From NCBI RefSeq assembly GCF_022771645.1, contig NZ_JALFCU010000021.1, positions 1 to 34,658 of the forward strand: a DNA stretch of 34,658 nt, in the 5' to 3' direction. The position numbers and the translations under genes were made by a program. The notes under the pieces were generated by a model. That model was not told where the DNA came from. It made no database searches and was given only the letters and a program-made list of their open reading frames with translations. Position 1 is the stretch's first letter. Every line of letters starts with the position of its first letter. Positions 17,597 through 25,155 of the stretch are shown here, piece by piece. This DNA comes from Selenomonas sp. GTDB lineage: Bacteria; Bacillota; Negativicutes; Selenomonadales; Selenomonadaceae.

Positions 17597-18894
17597 GTGT
17601 CCTTGAAGCCTCCTCCTTGTGACGAGTTGACGATGAAGCTCGACGGGTTGCGCGAGAAGCGCGTGAGGCCGCACGGCCAGACGTACGTCGCATCGCCCGA
17701 AAGCACGAACGCGCGGAGATCTGCCTTGCGGCCGACGACCTGCTTGCCGTCCATGACGGGCAAGTCCTCGAAGTCGATGACTTGCTGCGAGATGAAGCGG
17801 CGCGGCTCGTCCTTGATTTTTTCTTTCAGCGCCTGCTTTTTCTCAGCGGGCAGGGCGCTGCCGAACACGACGCCGTATCCGCCGGCCTCGGCGACGTCCT
17901 TGATGACGAGCTCGTCGAGATGCTCGAGCGTGTAGTCCATGTCGTCCTTGAAATACGGCAGGTACGTCGGCGCGTTTTCGAGGATGGGCTCTTCATCGAG
18001 ATAATATTTCACCATCTTCGGCACGAAGTAATAAATGCCCTTGTCATCCGCAACGCCGTTGCCCGGCGTGTTGAGGATGGCGACGTTCCCGGCGCGGTAT
18101 GCGGCCATGAGGTTCGGCACGCCGATGACGGAGTCGGGACGGAAGCACAGCGGGTCCATGAAGTCGTCGCTGAGGCGGCGATAAATGGCACCGACTTTGA
18201 CCGGCCCGTGATTGCTGCGGTAGAACACGCAGTTGTTCTCGACGTAGAGGTCCATGCTCTCGGCGAGCACGGACTCAGACTGCTCCGCGAGATACGAGTG
18301 TTCGAAGTACGCGGAGTTGTAGCGGCCCGGCGTCAGGATGACGTTGATGCCGCCGCAGTTCACATGATCCATGACGGCTTTCAGCGCGACGCCGTAGCTG
18401 CGATTGTCGCGGATCGAGCGCTCGCGGAACGTCTGCGGGCAGCACTGGCGGCAGAGCTGCCGCGCGATGAGCGGGTATGACGCGCCGGACGGGATGCGCA
18501 GGTTGTCCTCGAGGACGTACCATATGCCGTTCTTCCCCTTGACGAGGTCGATGCCCGAGATGTGGCTATAGATGCCCTTCGGCGGCGCGATGCCCTCGCA
18601 TTGCGCGAGGTAGCCGGGCGAACGGTAGACGAATTCCTCCGGCACGACACCGTCGCGGATGATGTTCTTGTCCGCATAGATATCGGCGAGGAACCGGTTC
18701 AGCGCATCGACGCGCTGCCGCAGCCCGCGCTCGAGCAAGCCGAACTCGTCCATCTCGATGATGCGCGGGATCGGATCGAACGGGAACAGCCGCTCGTTGT
18801 ACGTGCCGTTCTTGTAAATGCCGAACTTCACGCCGTAGCGCGCCATCTGCTCGTTGATGACGTGGACGTGCTTTTGCAGATCTGCTAATCCCAT
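17578..18894 (-). CDS. Circularly permuted ATP-grasp type 2 protein (DUF404/DUF407)
   Basis: This 438-residue ATP-dependent carboxylate-amine ligase-like protein is of the circularly permuted ATP-grasp family. Visible hallmarks are the N-terminal FPFDPIPRIIEMDEFGLLERGLRQRVDALNRFLADIY, the PPKGIYSHISGIDLV strand, the LEDNLRIPSGASYPL motif, GAIYRRLSDDFMDPLCF, and late VIKDVAEAGGYGVVFG, ending in GLTRFSRNPSSFIVNSSQGGGFKDTWVL, where family members usually end. The start at ATG 18894 follows AAAGGGTGG; the upstream codons to 18930 look like leader. It is first in the operon with alpha-E and transglutaminase, presumably forming amide bonds on an unidentified peptide or small molecule. Confidence 0.92.
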   Translation of the reverse strand: MGLADLQKHVHVINEQMARYGVKFGIYKNGTYNERLFPFDPIPRIIEMDEFGLLERGLRQRVDALNRFLADIYADKNIIRDGVVPEEFVYRSPGYLAQCEGIAPPKGIYSHISGIDLVKGKNGIWYVLEDNLRIPSGASYPLIARQLCRQCCPQTFRERSIRDNRSYGVALKAVMDHVNCGGINVILTPGRYNSAYFEHSYLAEQSESVLAESMDLYVENNCVFYRSNHGPVKVGAIYRRLSDDFMDPLCFRPDSVIGVPNLMAAYRAGNVAILNTPGNGVADDKGIYYFVPKMVKYYLDEEPILENAPTYLPYFKDDMDYTLEHLDELVIKDVAEAGGYGVVFGSALPAEKKQALKEKIKDEPRRFISQQVIDFEDLPVMDGKQVVGRKADLRAFVLSGDATYVWPCGLTRFSRNPSSFIVNSSQGGGFKDTWVLSR

Positions 18895-19028
18895 AGTGAC
18901 CACCCTTTGGATGTGAAATGAAAACAGCAAAAAAGACAGGGCACGGCGCGTGTGTCACGGCGCCGTTGCCCTGTCTTGCACTTTGCAGGAAGATGAAAAA
19001 TCTTTCGTGCAGCAGATGTAACTGTTTT
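18895..19028 (-). promoter_or_regulatory. Structured leader or small RNA upstream of the ATP-grasp operon
   Basis: About 130 bases lie between the predicted start of transcription (near 19027) and the ATP-grasp start. On the minus strand the leader holds a small TGCAC/GTGCA stem enclosing an AAGAT/ATCTT hairpin, then a long GC-rich hairpin with a U6 tail, then about 30 bases to the ribosome site. No known riboswitch consensus was recognised by eye. It could be an attenuator or a free-standing RNA of about 100 nt. Confidence 0.6.
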
Positions 19029-19031
19029 CAT
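18918..19031. repeat. 10-base inverted repeat enclosing the leader hairpin
   Basis: ATGAAAACAG at 18918-18927 is the exact reverse complement of CTGTTTTCAT at 19022-19031. The pair encloses the small stem and the terminator-like hairpin of the leader. It may be a closing helix of the RNA, or chance; I see no target duplication suggesting a mobile element. Confidence 0.5.
18929..18977 (-). terminator. Strong intrinsic terminator inside the ATP-grasp operon leader
   Basis: On the minus strand AAGACAGGGC (18977-18968) pairs with GCCCTGTCTT (18942-18933). The stem continues with CGGCG/CGCCG pairs around a GTG/CAC top, and six T follow at 18934-18929. It lies between the operon promoter and the ATG at 18894. 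Alternatively it also ends transcripts of the HTH gene upstream. Confidence 0.88.
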
Positions 19032-19033
19032 AA

Positions 19034-19062
19034 AGTATAGAGAATTGTAGGACGAATGTCAA
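19034..19062 (-). promoter_or_regulatory. Promoter upstream of the ATP-grasp operon
   Basis: On the minus strand a perfect TTGACA (19062-19057) and TATACT (19039-19034) are 17 bases apart, about 145 bases before the ATP-grasp start codon. Confidence 0.85.
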
Positions 19063-19086
19063 TGAAACGGTCGTTAAAAAGGCTGC

Positions 19087-19407
19087 TCAATGCTTCGTTT
19101 TTGCATGATTTAACGGATGCTTTTCATGATATTCCGCGCATTTCTCGACGACGAGGCGCACGACCCACGACGCGGGGCGCGACGGCTTCGCGTAGTACCA
19201 TTGCTCGACGGTGCGCGTCGGCGCGCCGAGGAGCTTTTCGAGTTCGCGCGGGCCGATGCCCCAGAGGTCGCGGATGACTTTCATCGGCTCGTCCGAGCAG
19301 GCGATGCGGTCGAGCTCGGCCGCTTTTTTCAGTTCGTTGATGTCGACGTCGAATCCCGTCTTTTTCTGGAACCAGTTCGGGATGTCGTCGCGCGTGACTT
19401 TCGGCAT
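19087..19407 (-). CDS. Small helix-turn-helix protein (XRE-like)
   Basis: This 106-residue protein has a likely HTH at about 44-88 (MKVIRDLWGIGPRELEKLLGAPTRTVEQWYYAKPSRPASWVVRLV), where the LLGAPTRTVEQW stretch matches the recognition-helix pattern of XRE/antitoxin-type regulators. The N-terminal 35 residues are not recognised. ATG 19407 follows GGAGG by 8 bases; a longer reading from 19422 would put the ribosome site inside the gene. It is divergent from dnaE and upstream of the ATP-grasp operon, from which it is separated by a separate promoter. Its target and function are unknown. Confidence 0.75.
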   Translation of the reverse strand: MPKVTRDDIPNWFQKKTGFDVDINELKKAAELDRIACSDEPMKVIRDLWGIGPRELEKLLGAPTRTVEQWYYAKPSRPASWVVRLVVEKCAEYHEKHPLNHAKTKH

Positions 19408-19436
19408 GAAGAGCACCTCCATGGATTGATTCTTTC

Positions 19437-19442
19437 ATTCTA
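19437..19442 (-). promoter_or_regulatory. Extended -10 promoter of the HTH gene
   Basis: On the minus strand TGCTAGAAT gives an extended -10 (TAGAAT, 19442-19437), about 30 bases before the start codon; there is no clear -35. Confidence 0.5.
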
Positions 19443-19491
19443 GCATAGTTTCGTGTAAAATAGGAACACGAAGCAAAAAGAAAAGGATGAG

Positions 19492-22400
19492 GTGAGCCGT
19501 TTGCCGGAAGAAGAAAAAAACGAAGCACAAAAAACATCTGACATCCCGTTCGCGCACCTTCATGTTCACACGGAGTTCAGCTTGCTCGACGGCGCGAGCC
19601 GCATCCCGGAGCTCATCGCGACGACGAAGGCGGCGGGCATGGACGCGATCGCCATCACGGATCACGGCGCGATGTATGGCGTCGTTGATTTTTACAAGGA
19701 AGCGATCGCGCAGGGCGTGAAGCCGGTCATCGGCTGCGAGGTCTATGTCGCGCCGGGCGATCGGAAGGAACGCGCCGAAGTGAACGGCGTGAAGTATTAT
19801 CATCTGATCTTGCTCGCGGAAAATCAGGAAGGCTATCGCAACCTCGTGAAGCTCGTGTCGTATGCAAACATCGAGGGCTTTTATTACAAGCCGCGCGTCG
19901 ACCACGAGCTCCTCAGGAAATATCACGAGGGCATCATCTGCCTCTCGGCTTGCGTCGCCGGCGAGGTGCCGCGCGCGCTGATTGCGGGCAACTACGACAA
20001 GGCCGATGCGCTCGTGCGCGAGTACATCGACATCTTCGGCAAGGACAATTATTTCCTGGAAATCCAGAATCACGGCCTGCCCGAGGAGCGCAAGGCGAAC
20101 AAAGGGCTCATCGAGCTCGCGCACAAGTACGGCGTCGGCCTTGTCGCGACGAACGACAGCCATTATGTGAAGCGCGAGGACAGCGAGTTCCACGATATCC
20201 TGCTGTGCATCCAGATGGGCAAGACCGTCGACGACCCTGACCGCATGAGGTTCAACAGCGACGACTACTATCTGAAAAGCCCGGAGGAAATGGCTGCGTT
20301 GTTCCCCGATTGCCCCGAGGCCATCGAGAACACGGTGAAAATCGCGGAGCGCTGCAACGTGTCGTTCGAGTTTGGCCATATCCAGCTGCCGTACTATCCG
20401 ATTCCTGCACCGCACAAGGATGATGAGGCGTATCTGCGCTACCTGTGCGAACAAGCGCTGCCGGAACGCTACCCACAGGCAGATGACGCCGTGCACGAGC
20501 GCCTCGAGCATGAGCTCGGCATCATCCACCGCATGGGCTATGACAGCTATTTCCTCATCGTCTGGGATTTCATCAACTATTCGCGCGAGCATGGCATCGG
20601 CGTCGGGCCTGGGCGCGGCTCGGCGGCGGGCTCGATCGTCGCGTACCTCCTCGGCATAACGAACCTCGACCCGCTGAAATACGATCTGCTGTTCGAGCGC
20701 TTCCTGAACCCGGAGCGCGTGTCGATGCCGGATATCGATGTCGATTTCGACTACATCCAGCGTGAAAAAGTCATCGAGTACGTCAAGGAGCGCTACGGCT
20801 ACGATCATGTCGCGCAGATCGTCACGTTCGGAACGATGGCAGCGAAGGGCGCAATCCGCGACGTCGGCCGCGCGATGAACCTGCCGTATGCGCAGGTCTC
20901 GGACGTCGCGAAGCTCGTGCCGAACGAGCTGAAGATGACGCTCGACAAGGCGCTGAAGGAATCAGCGGATTTCCGCAAGGCGTACGAGGAGAGCGACGAG
21001 GTGCACCGCCTCATCGACATGGCGCGCAAGGTCGAAGGCCTGCCGCGCCACAGCTCGACGCACGCGGCCGGCGTCGTGATCGCGCGCCATCCGCTGACGG
21101 ACTACGTTCCCGTTTCGATGTCGGACGGCACGCTTGTCACGGAGTACGACAAGGATCACGTCGAGGAGCTCGGCCTGCTGAAGATGGACTTCCTCGGCCT
21201 CCGAACGCTCACGGTCATCACGGACTGCATCCAGCACGTCAAAAAAAATCGCGGCGAGACGATCGACATCGAAAAGATTCCTTTGAAAGACGAACTGACC
21301 GCGAAGATGCTCTGCGACGGCAAGACGGGCGCCGTGTTCCAGATGGAATCGAGCGGCATGACGCAGCTCGTCAAAGACCTCGCGCCGCAGGAATTCGCCG
21401 ACCTCATCCCGACGGTCGCGCTCTACCGCCCGGGGCCTTTGGGCTCGGGCATGGTCGAGGACTTCATCGCCGGCCGCCACGGCGAGAAGGAAGTCACATA
21501 CATGCATCCGCTCCTCGAACCGATCCTCAAGGAGACGTTCGGCGTCGTGCTGTATCAGGAGCAGGTCATGCAGATCGTGCAGGTGCTCGCGGGCTTCACG
21601 CTCGGGCAAGCCGACCTCCTGCGCCGCGCGATGGGCAAGAAAAAAGCGAAGATCCTGATGGGGCAGAAGCAGAACTTCCTCGACGGCTGCAAAAAGAACG
21701 GCATCGAGATGGGGCTCGCGAACACGATCTTCGACCTCCTCACGCATTTCGCCGACTACGGCTTCAACAAGTCGCACAGCGCGGCGTACGCGCTTGTCGC
21801 GTGGCAGACGGCGTATCTCAAGGCGCATTACCCGCAGGAGTTCATGGCGGCGATGCTGACGAGCGTCATGGACACGGACAAGGTTTCGGGTTACATCGAG
21901 CAATGCCGCCGCATGGGCATCCCCATCCTGCCGCCCGACATCAACGCGAGCGAGGCGTATTTCACCGTCGACGGGCCGGCCATCCGCTTCGGCCTCGCGG
22001 CCGTGCGCAACGTCGGCGAGAACGCGCTGAAAGTCGTGACGCAGGAGCGCACGGAGCACGGCGCGTTCACGTCGCTCGTCGATTTTTGCGCGCGCGTCGA
22101 TGCGCGCACACTGTCGAAACGCGCCGTTGAGAGCCTCATCCGCTGCGGTGCGTTCGACACGCTCAAGGCTAGGCGCAGCCAGCTGCTCGCCGTGCTCGAC
22201 AAGGCCATGGGCGAGGCGCAGCGCAAGCAGCGCGACGCGATGAGCGGCCAGCTCGGCCTGTTCGGCGCGGAGGTGCTCGATGAGGCCGCGGAGCTCGAGC
22301 TGCCGGACATCCCCGAGGCGAGCCAAGACGAGATCCTCGCATGGGAAAAGGAGACGACAGGCTTTTACATCACGGGCCATCCGCTCGACAAGTACAAGGA

Positions 22401-22938
22401 TATCATTGACAACCTCGTCTCCATCTCCGATGTCAAGGCCGGCGAAGAAGCCGGCATCCGCGACAAGCAGACCGTGCGCATCGCTGGCCTCTTCACGGAG
22501 ATGAAGCGCATCACGACGAAGAAAGGCGAGACGATGTGCTTCGGCACGCTCGAAGATTTCACGGACACGCTCGAGACCATCATCTTCCCGCGCGTGTTCT
22601 ATGAGCACGTCAACCAATGCGTCGTCGACGAGGCCGTCGTGCTGCAAGGGCACGTCGACATCCAGGACGACGCGACGAAGCTGCTCGTCGACGACATCTG
22701 GGAGCTCACGGACTACCAGCCGGAGTATTTCGTCAAGATCCCGGCGGAGAAGGACGGCCAGGCGACGTACGACGCGCTCGGCGCGATTTTCAAGGAATTC
22801 CACGGCACGCACGTCGTGTATCTGCAGATGAAAGGCCGCTGGCGCAAGACGACGGAATCGCATTGGCTGCAAGGCGGCGCCGACGTGCGCAAGGCGCTCG
22901 CCGACGTGCTCGGCGACGATGCCGTGCATATTCGCTGA
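19492..22938 (+). CDS. dnaE: DNA polymerase III alpha subunit (DnaE)
   Basis: This replicative C-family polymerase has 1148 residues. It starts with a PHP domain (HLHVHTEFSLLDGASRI, about 20-36). The polymerase core carries VGPGRGSAAGS, the metal aspartates in MPDIDVDFD (about 412-420), a second acidic motif later, LYRPGPLGSGM and FADYGFNKSHSAAYALVAWQTAYLK. A helix-hairpin-helix region precedes an OB-fold at about 1000-1085 (VRIAGLFTEMKRITTKKGETM). GTG 19492 is given, but GAGG is better spaced to TTG 19501, which would remove three residues. It is transcribed away from the HTH gene; no pfkA or accD-accA follows. Confidence 0.97.
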   Translation: MSRLPEEEKNEAQKTSDIPFAHLHVHTEFSLLDGASRIPELIATTKAAGMDAIAITDHGAMYGVVDFYKEAIAQGVKPVIGCEVYVAPGDRKERAEVNGVKYYHLILLAENQEGYRNLVKLVSYANIEGFYYKPRVDHELLRKYHEGIICLSACVAGEVPRALIAGNYDKADALVREYIDIFGKDNYFLEIQNHGLPEERKANKGLIELAHKYGVGLVATNDSHYVKREDSEFHDILLCIQMGKTVDDPDRMRFNSDDYYLKSPEEMAALFPDCPEAIENTVKIAERCNVSFEFGHIQLPYYPIPAPHKDDEAYLRYLCEQALPERYPQADDAVHERLEHELGIIHRMGYDSYFLIVWDFINYSREHGIGVGPGRGSAAGSIVAYLLGITNLDPLKYDLLFERFLNPERVSMPDIDVDFDYIQREKVIEYVKERYGYDHVAQIVTFGTMAAKGAIRDVGRAMNLPYAQVSDVAKLVPNELKMTLDKALKESADFRKAYEESDEVHRLIDMARKVEGLPRHSSTHAAGVVIARHPLTDYVPVSMSDGTLVTEYDKDHVEELGLLKMDFLGLRTLTVITDCIQHVKKNRGETIDIEKIPLKDELTAKMLCDGKTGAVFQMESSGMTQLVKDLAPQEFADLIPTVALYRPGPLGSGMVEDFIAGRHGEKEVTYMHPLLEPILKETFGVVLYQEQVMQIVQVLAGFTLGQADLLRRAMGKKKAKILMGQKQNFLDGCKKNGIEMGLANTIFDLLTHFADYGFNKSHSAAYALVAWQTAYLKAHYPQEFMAAMLTSVMDTDKVSGYIEQCRRMGIPILPPDINASEAYFTVDGPAIRFGLAAVRNVGENALKVVTQERTEHGAFTSLVDFCARVDARTLSKRAVESLIRCGAFDTLKARRSQLLAVLDKAMGEAQRKQRDAMSGQLGLFGAEVLDEAAELELPDIPEASQDEILAWEKETTGFYITGHPLDKYKDIIDNLVSISDVKAGEEAGIRDKQTVRIAGLFTEMKRITTKKGETMCFGTLEDFTDTLETIIFPRVFYEHVNQCVVDEAVVLQGHVDIQDDATKLLVDDIWELTDYQPEYFVKIPAEKDGQATYDALGAIFKEFHGTHVVYLQMKGRWRKTTESHWLQGGADVRKALADVLGDDAVHIR

Positions 22939-22944
22939 CAACAC

Positions 22945-23000
22945 CTCCCGCAGCCTTCCCCTCAGGGGAAGGGGGACCGCTTGCGGTGGAAAGGGTCCCT
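22945..23000. repeat. Palindromic intergenic element, probably a dispersed repeat
   Basis: The stretch holds CCTTCCCC-TCA-GGGGAAGG (22954-22972), then ACCGC-TT-GCGGT (22976-22987), and GGGAC/GTCCC able to pair across it. Such CTTCCCCTCAGGGGAAGG-type intergenic units recur in many Firmicutes genomes; only one copy is in this window, so the repeat nature is inferred. Confidence 0.6.
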
Positions 23001-23040
23001 TGTACGACAAAACAAATTGCACATAGGATGACGCGCGGGT

Positions 23041-23077
23041 GCGCGCACGAAACGTTTTGGGGCGTGCGCGCTTTTTT
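23041..23077 (+). terminator. Rho-independent terminator downstream of dnaE
   Basis: GCGCGCACG (23041-23049) pairs perfectly with CGTGCGCGC (23063-23071), followed by six T. It is about 100 bases after dnaE, beyond the palindromic element. Confidence 0.88.
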
Positions 23078-23084
23078 ATTTTCA

Positions 23085-23113
23085 TTGCAAACACGCGCCG
23101 CGAATGTTAGAAT
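23085..23113 (+). promoter_or_regulatory. Promoter of the dacF operon
   Basis: TTGCAA (23085-23090) and TAGAAT (23108-23113) are spaced by 17 bases, right after the dnaE terminator and about 45 bases before the dacF start. Confidence 0.78.
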
Positions 23114-23158
23114 GAAACGGTATGCAATCAAAACGAAGATGAAGGTTGGATTTTCTCA

Positions 23159-24385
23159 TTGAGTTCAGTATATCAGAAAAAATTTGTCACCGCGCTCGTG
23201 AGCTGCGCCGTCGTGCTCACGCTCGTGACGGGCGAGGCGTCGGCGGCGCTCGCCGATGACATCATCAAGAAAGCGCCGAAGGACACGCCGAAGGTCGACG
23301 GGCTCGTGCTCGATGCAAACGACCGGCTGCCGAGCGTCACGGCGCGCAGCGCCGTCGTGCTCGAGGCGCGGACGGGGCGCGTGCTCTATGAGCGCAACAT
23401 GGACGAGCGGCGGTTCCCCGCGAGCACGACGAAGATCATGACGCTCATCGTCGCGCTTGAAAACGGCAACCTCGATGACGTCGTGAGAGTCGGCAAGCAT
23501 GCGGCCGGCACGGAGGGCTCGACGCTCTGGCTCGAAGAGGGCGACGAGATCACGCTGCGCGAACTGCTCTATGGCATGATGATGCACTCGGGCAACGACG
23601 CGACCGTCGCGATCGCCGAGCACATCGCGGGCTCGGTCGACCGGTTCGCGCGGCTCATGACGGACAAGGCGCACGAGCTCGGCGCGCGCGATACGAATTT
23701 CGTCAACGCGAACGGCCTGCCGGACGACGCGCACTACACAACGGCGCACGACATGGCGCTCATCGCAGCGTACGGCTACTCGCTCCCCGAGTTCGAGGAC
23801 ATCGTCAGCACGAAGGAAATCACGTTCCCGTGGGTGAAAGACGACACGCACCGCCTGCGCAACGAGAACCAGATGCTCTGGCTCTACGAGGGCGGCAACG
23901 GCGTCAAGACGGGCTACACGGATGCGGCGGGGCGCTGCCTCGTCGCAGGCGCGAAGCGTGACGGCATCCAGCTCGTGTCCGTCGTGCTCGACAGCAATTG
24001 GATGTGGAACGACTCGATCCTGCTGCTCGACTACGGCTTTGCGCACATCGACCGCACGACGGTCGTGCGCGAGGGGACGCAGGTCGGCACGGTCGCCGTC
24101 ACGGGCGGCCGCACGCGGCGCATCGGCGTCCAGGCGAAAGAGACGGTCGTGCTGCCGGCCATCGATGGCGCAGCGGGCTACGAGCAGCAGGTCGACCTGC
24201 CGCGTGATATCAAAGCGCCTGTCAAAAAAGGCGATGTCGTTGGCACGTTGCGCGTGTTGTACGAAGGCCGCGAAGTCGCGACAACCGACCTCGTCGCCAT
24301 GCAGGGCGCGGAGCGGAAATCGTTCTTTTTGACGCTTTGGAAAAACGTTTCTGCGCTTTTGGGCATCCGCACGGGAGGAAAATGA
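23159..24385 (+). CDS. dacF: D-alanyl-D-alanine carboxypeptidase (PBP5/DacF family)
   Basis: This serine DD-carboxypeptidase trims peptidoglycan stem peptides outside the cytoplasmic membrane. The 408 residues start with a signal peptide (basic QKK, hydrophobic VTALVSCAVVLTLV, likely cut after the EASA/ALA region near residue 30). The active-site motifs are SxxK as STTK (Ser89-Lys92), SGN (144-146) and KTG (250-252). A C-terminal beta domain (about 290-385) is followed by an amphipathic tail (FFLTLWKNVSALLGI) that would anchor it to the membrane. The start is TTG 23159; the ribosome site is weak, but the next start would destroy the signal peptide. It is first in an operon with rluB. Confidence 0.94.
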   Translation: MSSVYQKKFVTALVSCAVVLTLVTGEASAALADDIIKKAPKDTPKVDGLVLDANDRLPSVTARSAVVLEARTGRVLYERNMDERRFPASTTKIMTLIVALENGNLDDVVRVGKHAAGTEGSTLWLEEGDEITLRELLYGMMMHSGNDATVAIAEHIAGSVDRFARLMTDKAHELGARDTNFVNANGLPDDAHYTTAHDMALIAAYGYSLPEFEDIVSTKEITFPWVKDDTHRLRNENQMLWLYEGGNGVKTGYTDAAGRCLVAGAKRDGIQLVSVVLDSNWMWNDSILLLDYGFAHIDRTTVVREGTQVGTVAVTGGRTRRIGVQAKETVVLPAIDGAAGYEQQVDLPRDIKAPVKKGDVVGTLRVLYEGREVATTDLVAMQGAERKSFFLTLWKNVSALLGIRTGGK

Positions 24386-25155
24386 TGGAAGAACGTTTGC
24401 AGAAAATCCTCGCGCAGGCGGGTGTCGCCTCGCGGCGAAATGCGGAAAAGCTCATCGCGGACGGGCACGTCGCCGTCGACGGCACGACCGTGACGGAGCT
24501 CGGCGCGAAGTTCGACGCTGCGGCCGTGCGCATCACGGTCGACGGCCGGCTCGTCCGCGCGCAGGAGCAGCACGTCTATTTCCTGCTCAACAAGCCGAAA
24601 GGCTATATCACGACGGTCGCGGACGACCGCGGGCGGCGCACGGTGCTCGACCTCCTGCCTGAGGTCAAGGAGCGCATCTATCCCGTCGGGCGTCTCGACA
24701 ACAACACGGAAGGTCTGCTGCTCTTGACGAATGACGGCGCGTTGACGAACGGCTTGCTGCATCCGAAACAGCAAGTCGACAAGACGTACATCGCGCGCGT
24801 CCAGCCTGCGCCGACGCAGGCGGCGCTCATCCGCCTGACGGAGGGCGTCGACCTCGATGACGGCCGGACGGCGCCGGCGCTCGTGCGCGTGCTCGCATCG
24901 GACGGCGCGGAAGCGCGCGTCGAGATCACGATCCACGAAGGACGCAACCGCCAGGTGCGCCGGATGTTTGAGGCCGTCGGCTGCGACGTCAAGGCGCTGA
25001 AGCGCACGACGTTCGCCGGCCTGACGCTCGCAGGCGTGCCGCGCGGCAAGCACCGCAAGCTCACGCAAGCGGAACTCGTGCACCTGCGCCAGCTCGCGGG
25101 CATCGCGCAGGAACAGCCTGCGCGGTCGAAGACGGCGGGAAGGTCACGCAAATGA
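24385..25155 (+). CDS. rluB: Pseudouridine synthase, RluB/RsuA family
   Basis: This 256-residue protein has an S4 domain (1-48, RLQKILAQAGVASRRNAEKLI) and the RsuA/RluB-type synthase core: YFLLNKPKGYITT, then VGRLDNNTEGLLLLTNDG with catalytic Asp105, and EGRNRQVRRMFEAVG. It would modify 23S rRNA (RluB) rather than 16S (RsuA), as usual for Firmicutes members beside cell wall genes. ATG 24385 shares one base with the dacF stop and is 6 bases from GGAGG; the earlier ATG 24382 is only 3 bases from it. The C-terminus is basic and flexible. Confidence 0.93.
   Translation: MEERLQKILAQAGVASRRNAEKLIADGHVAVDGTTVTELGAKFDAAAVRITVDGRLVRAQEQHVYFLLNKPKGYITTVADDRGRRTVLDLLPEVKERIYPVGRLDNNTEGLLLLTNDGALTNGLLHPKQQVDKTYIARVQPAPTQAALIRLTEGVDLDDGRTAPALVRVLASDGAEARVEITIHEGRNRQVRRMFEAVGCDVKALKRTTFAGLTLAGVPRGKHRKLTQAELVHLRQLAGIAQEQPARSKTAGRSRK

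Noticed and set aside
20962..23094. 710-codon open frame antisense to dnaE
   Set aside because: It has the same composition artefact, and dnaE is certain on the plus strand with conserved motifs throughout.
23198..23210. LVSC near the DacF N-terminus as a lipobox
   Set aside because: The hydrophobic part before the Cys is too short, and a better type I cleavage site (ASA/ALA) follows at about residue 30.
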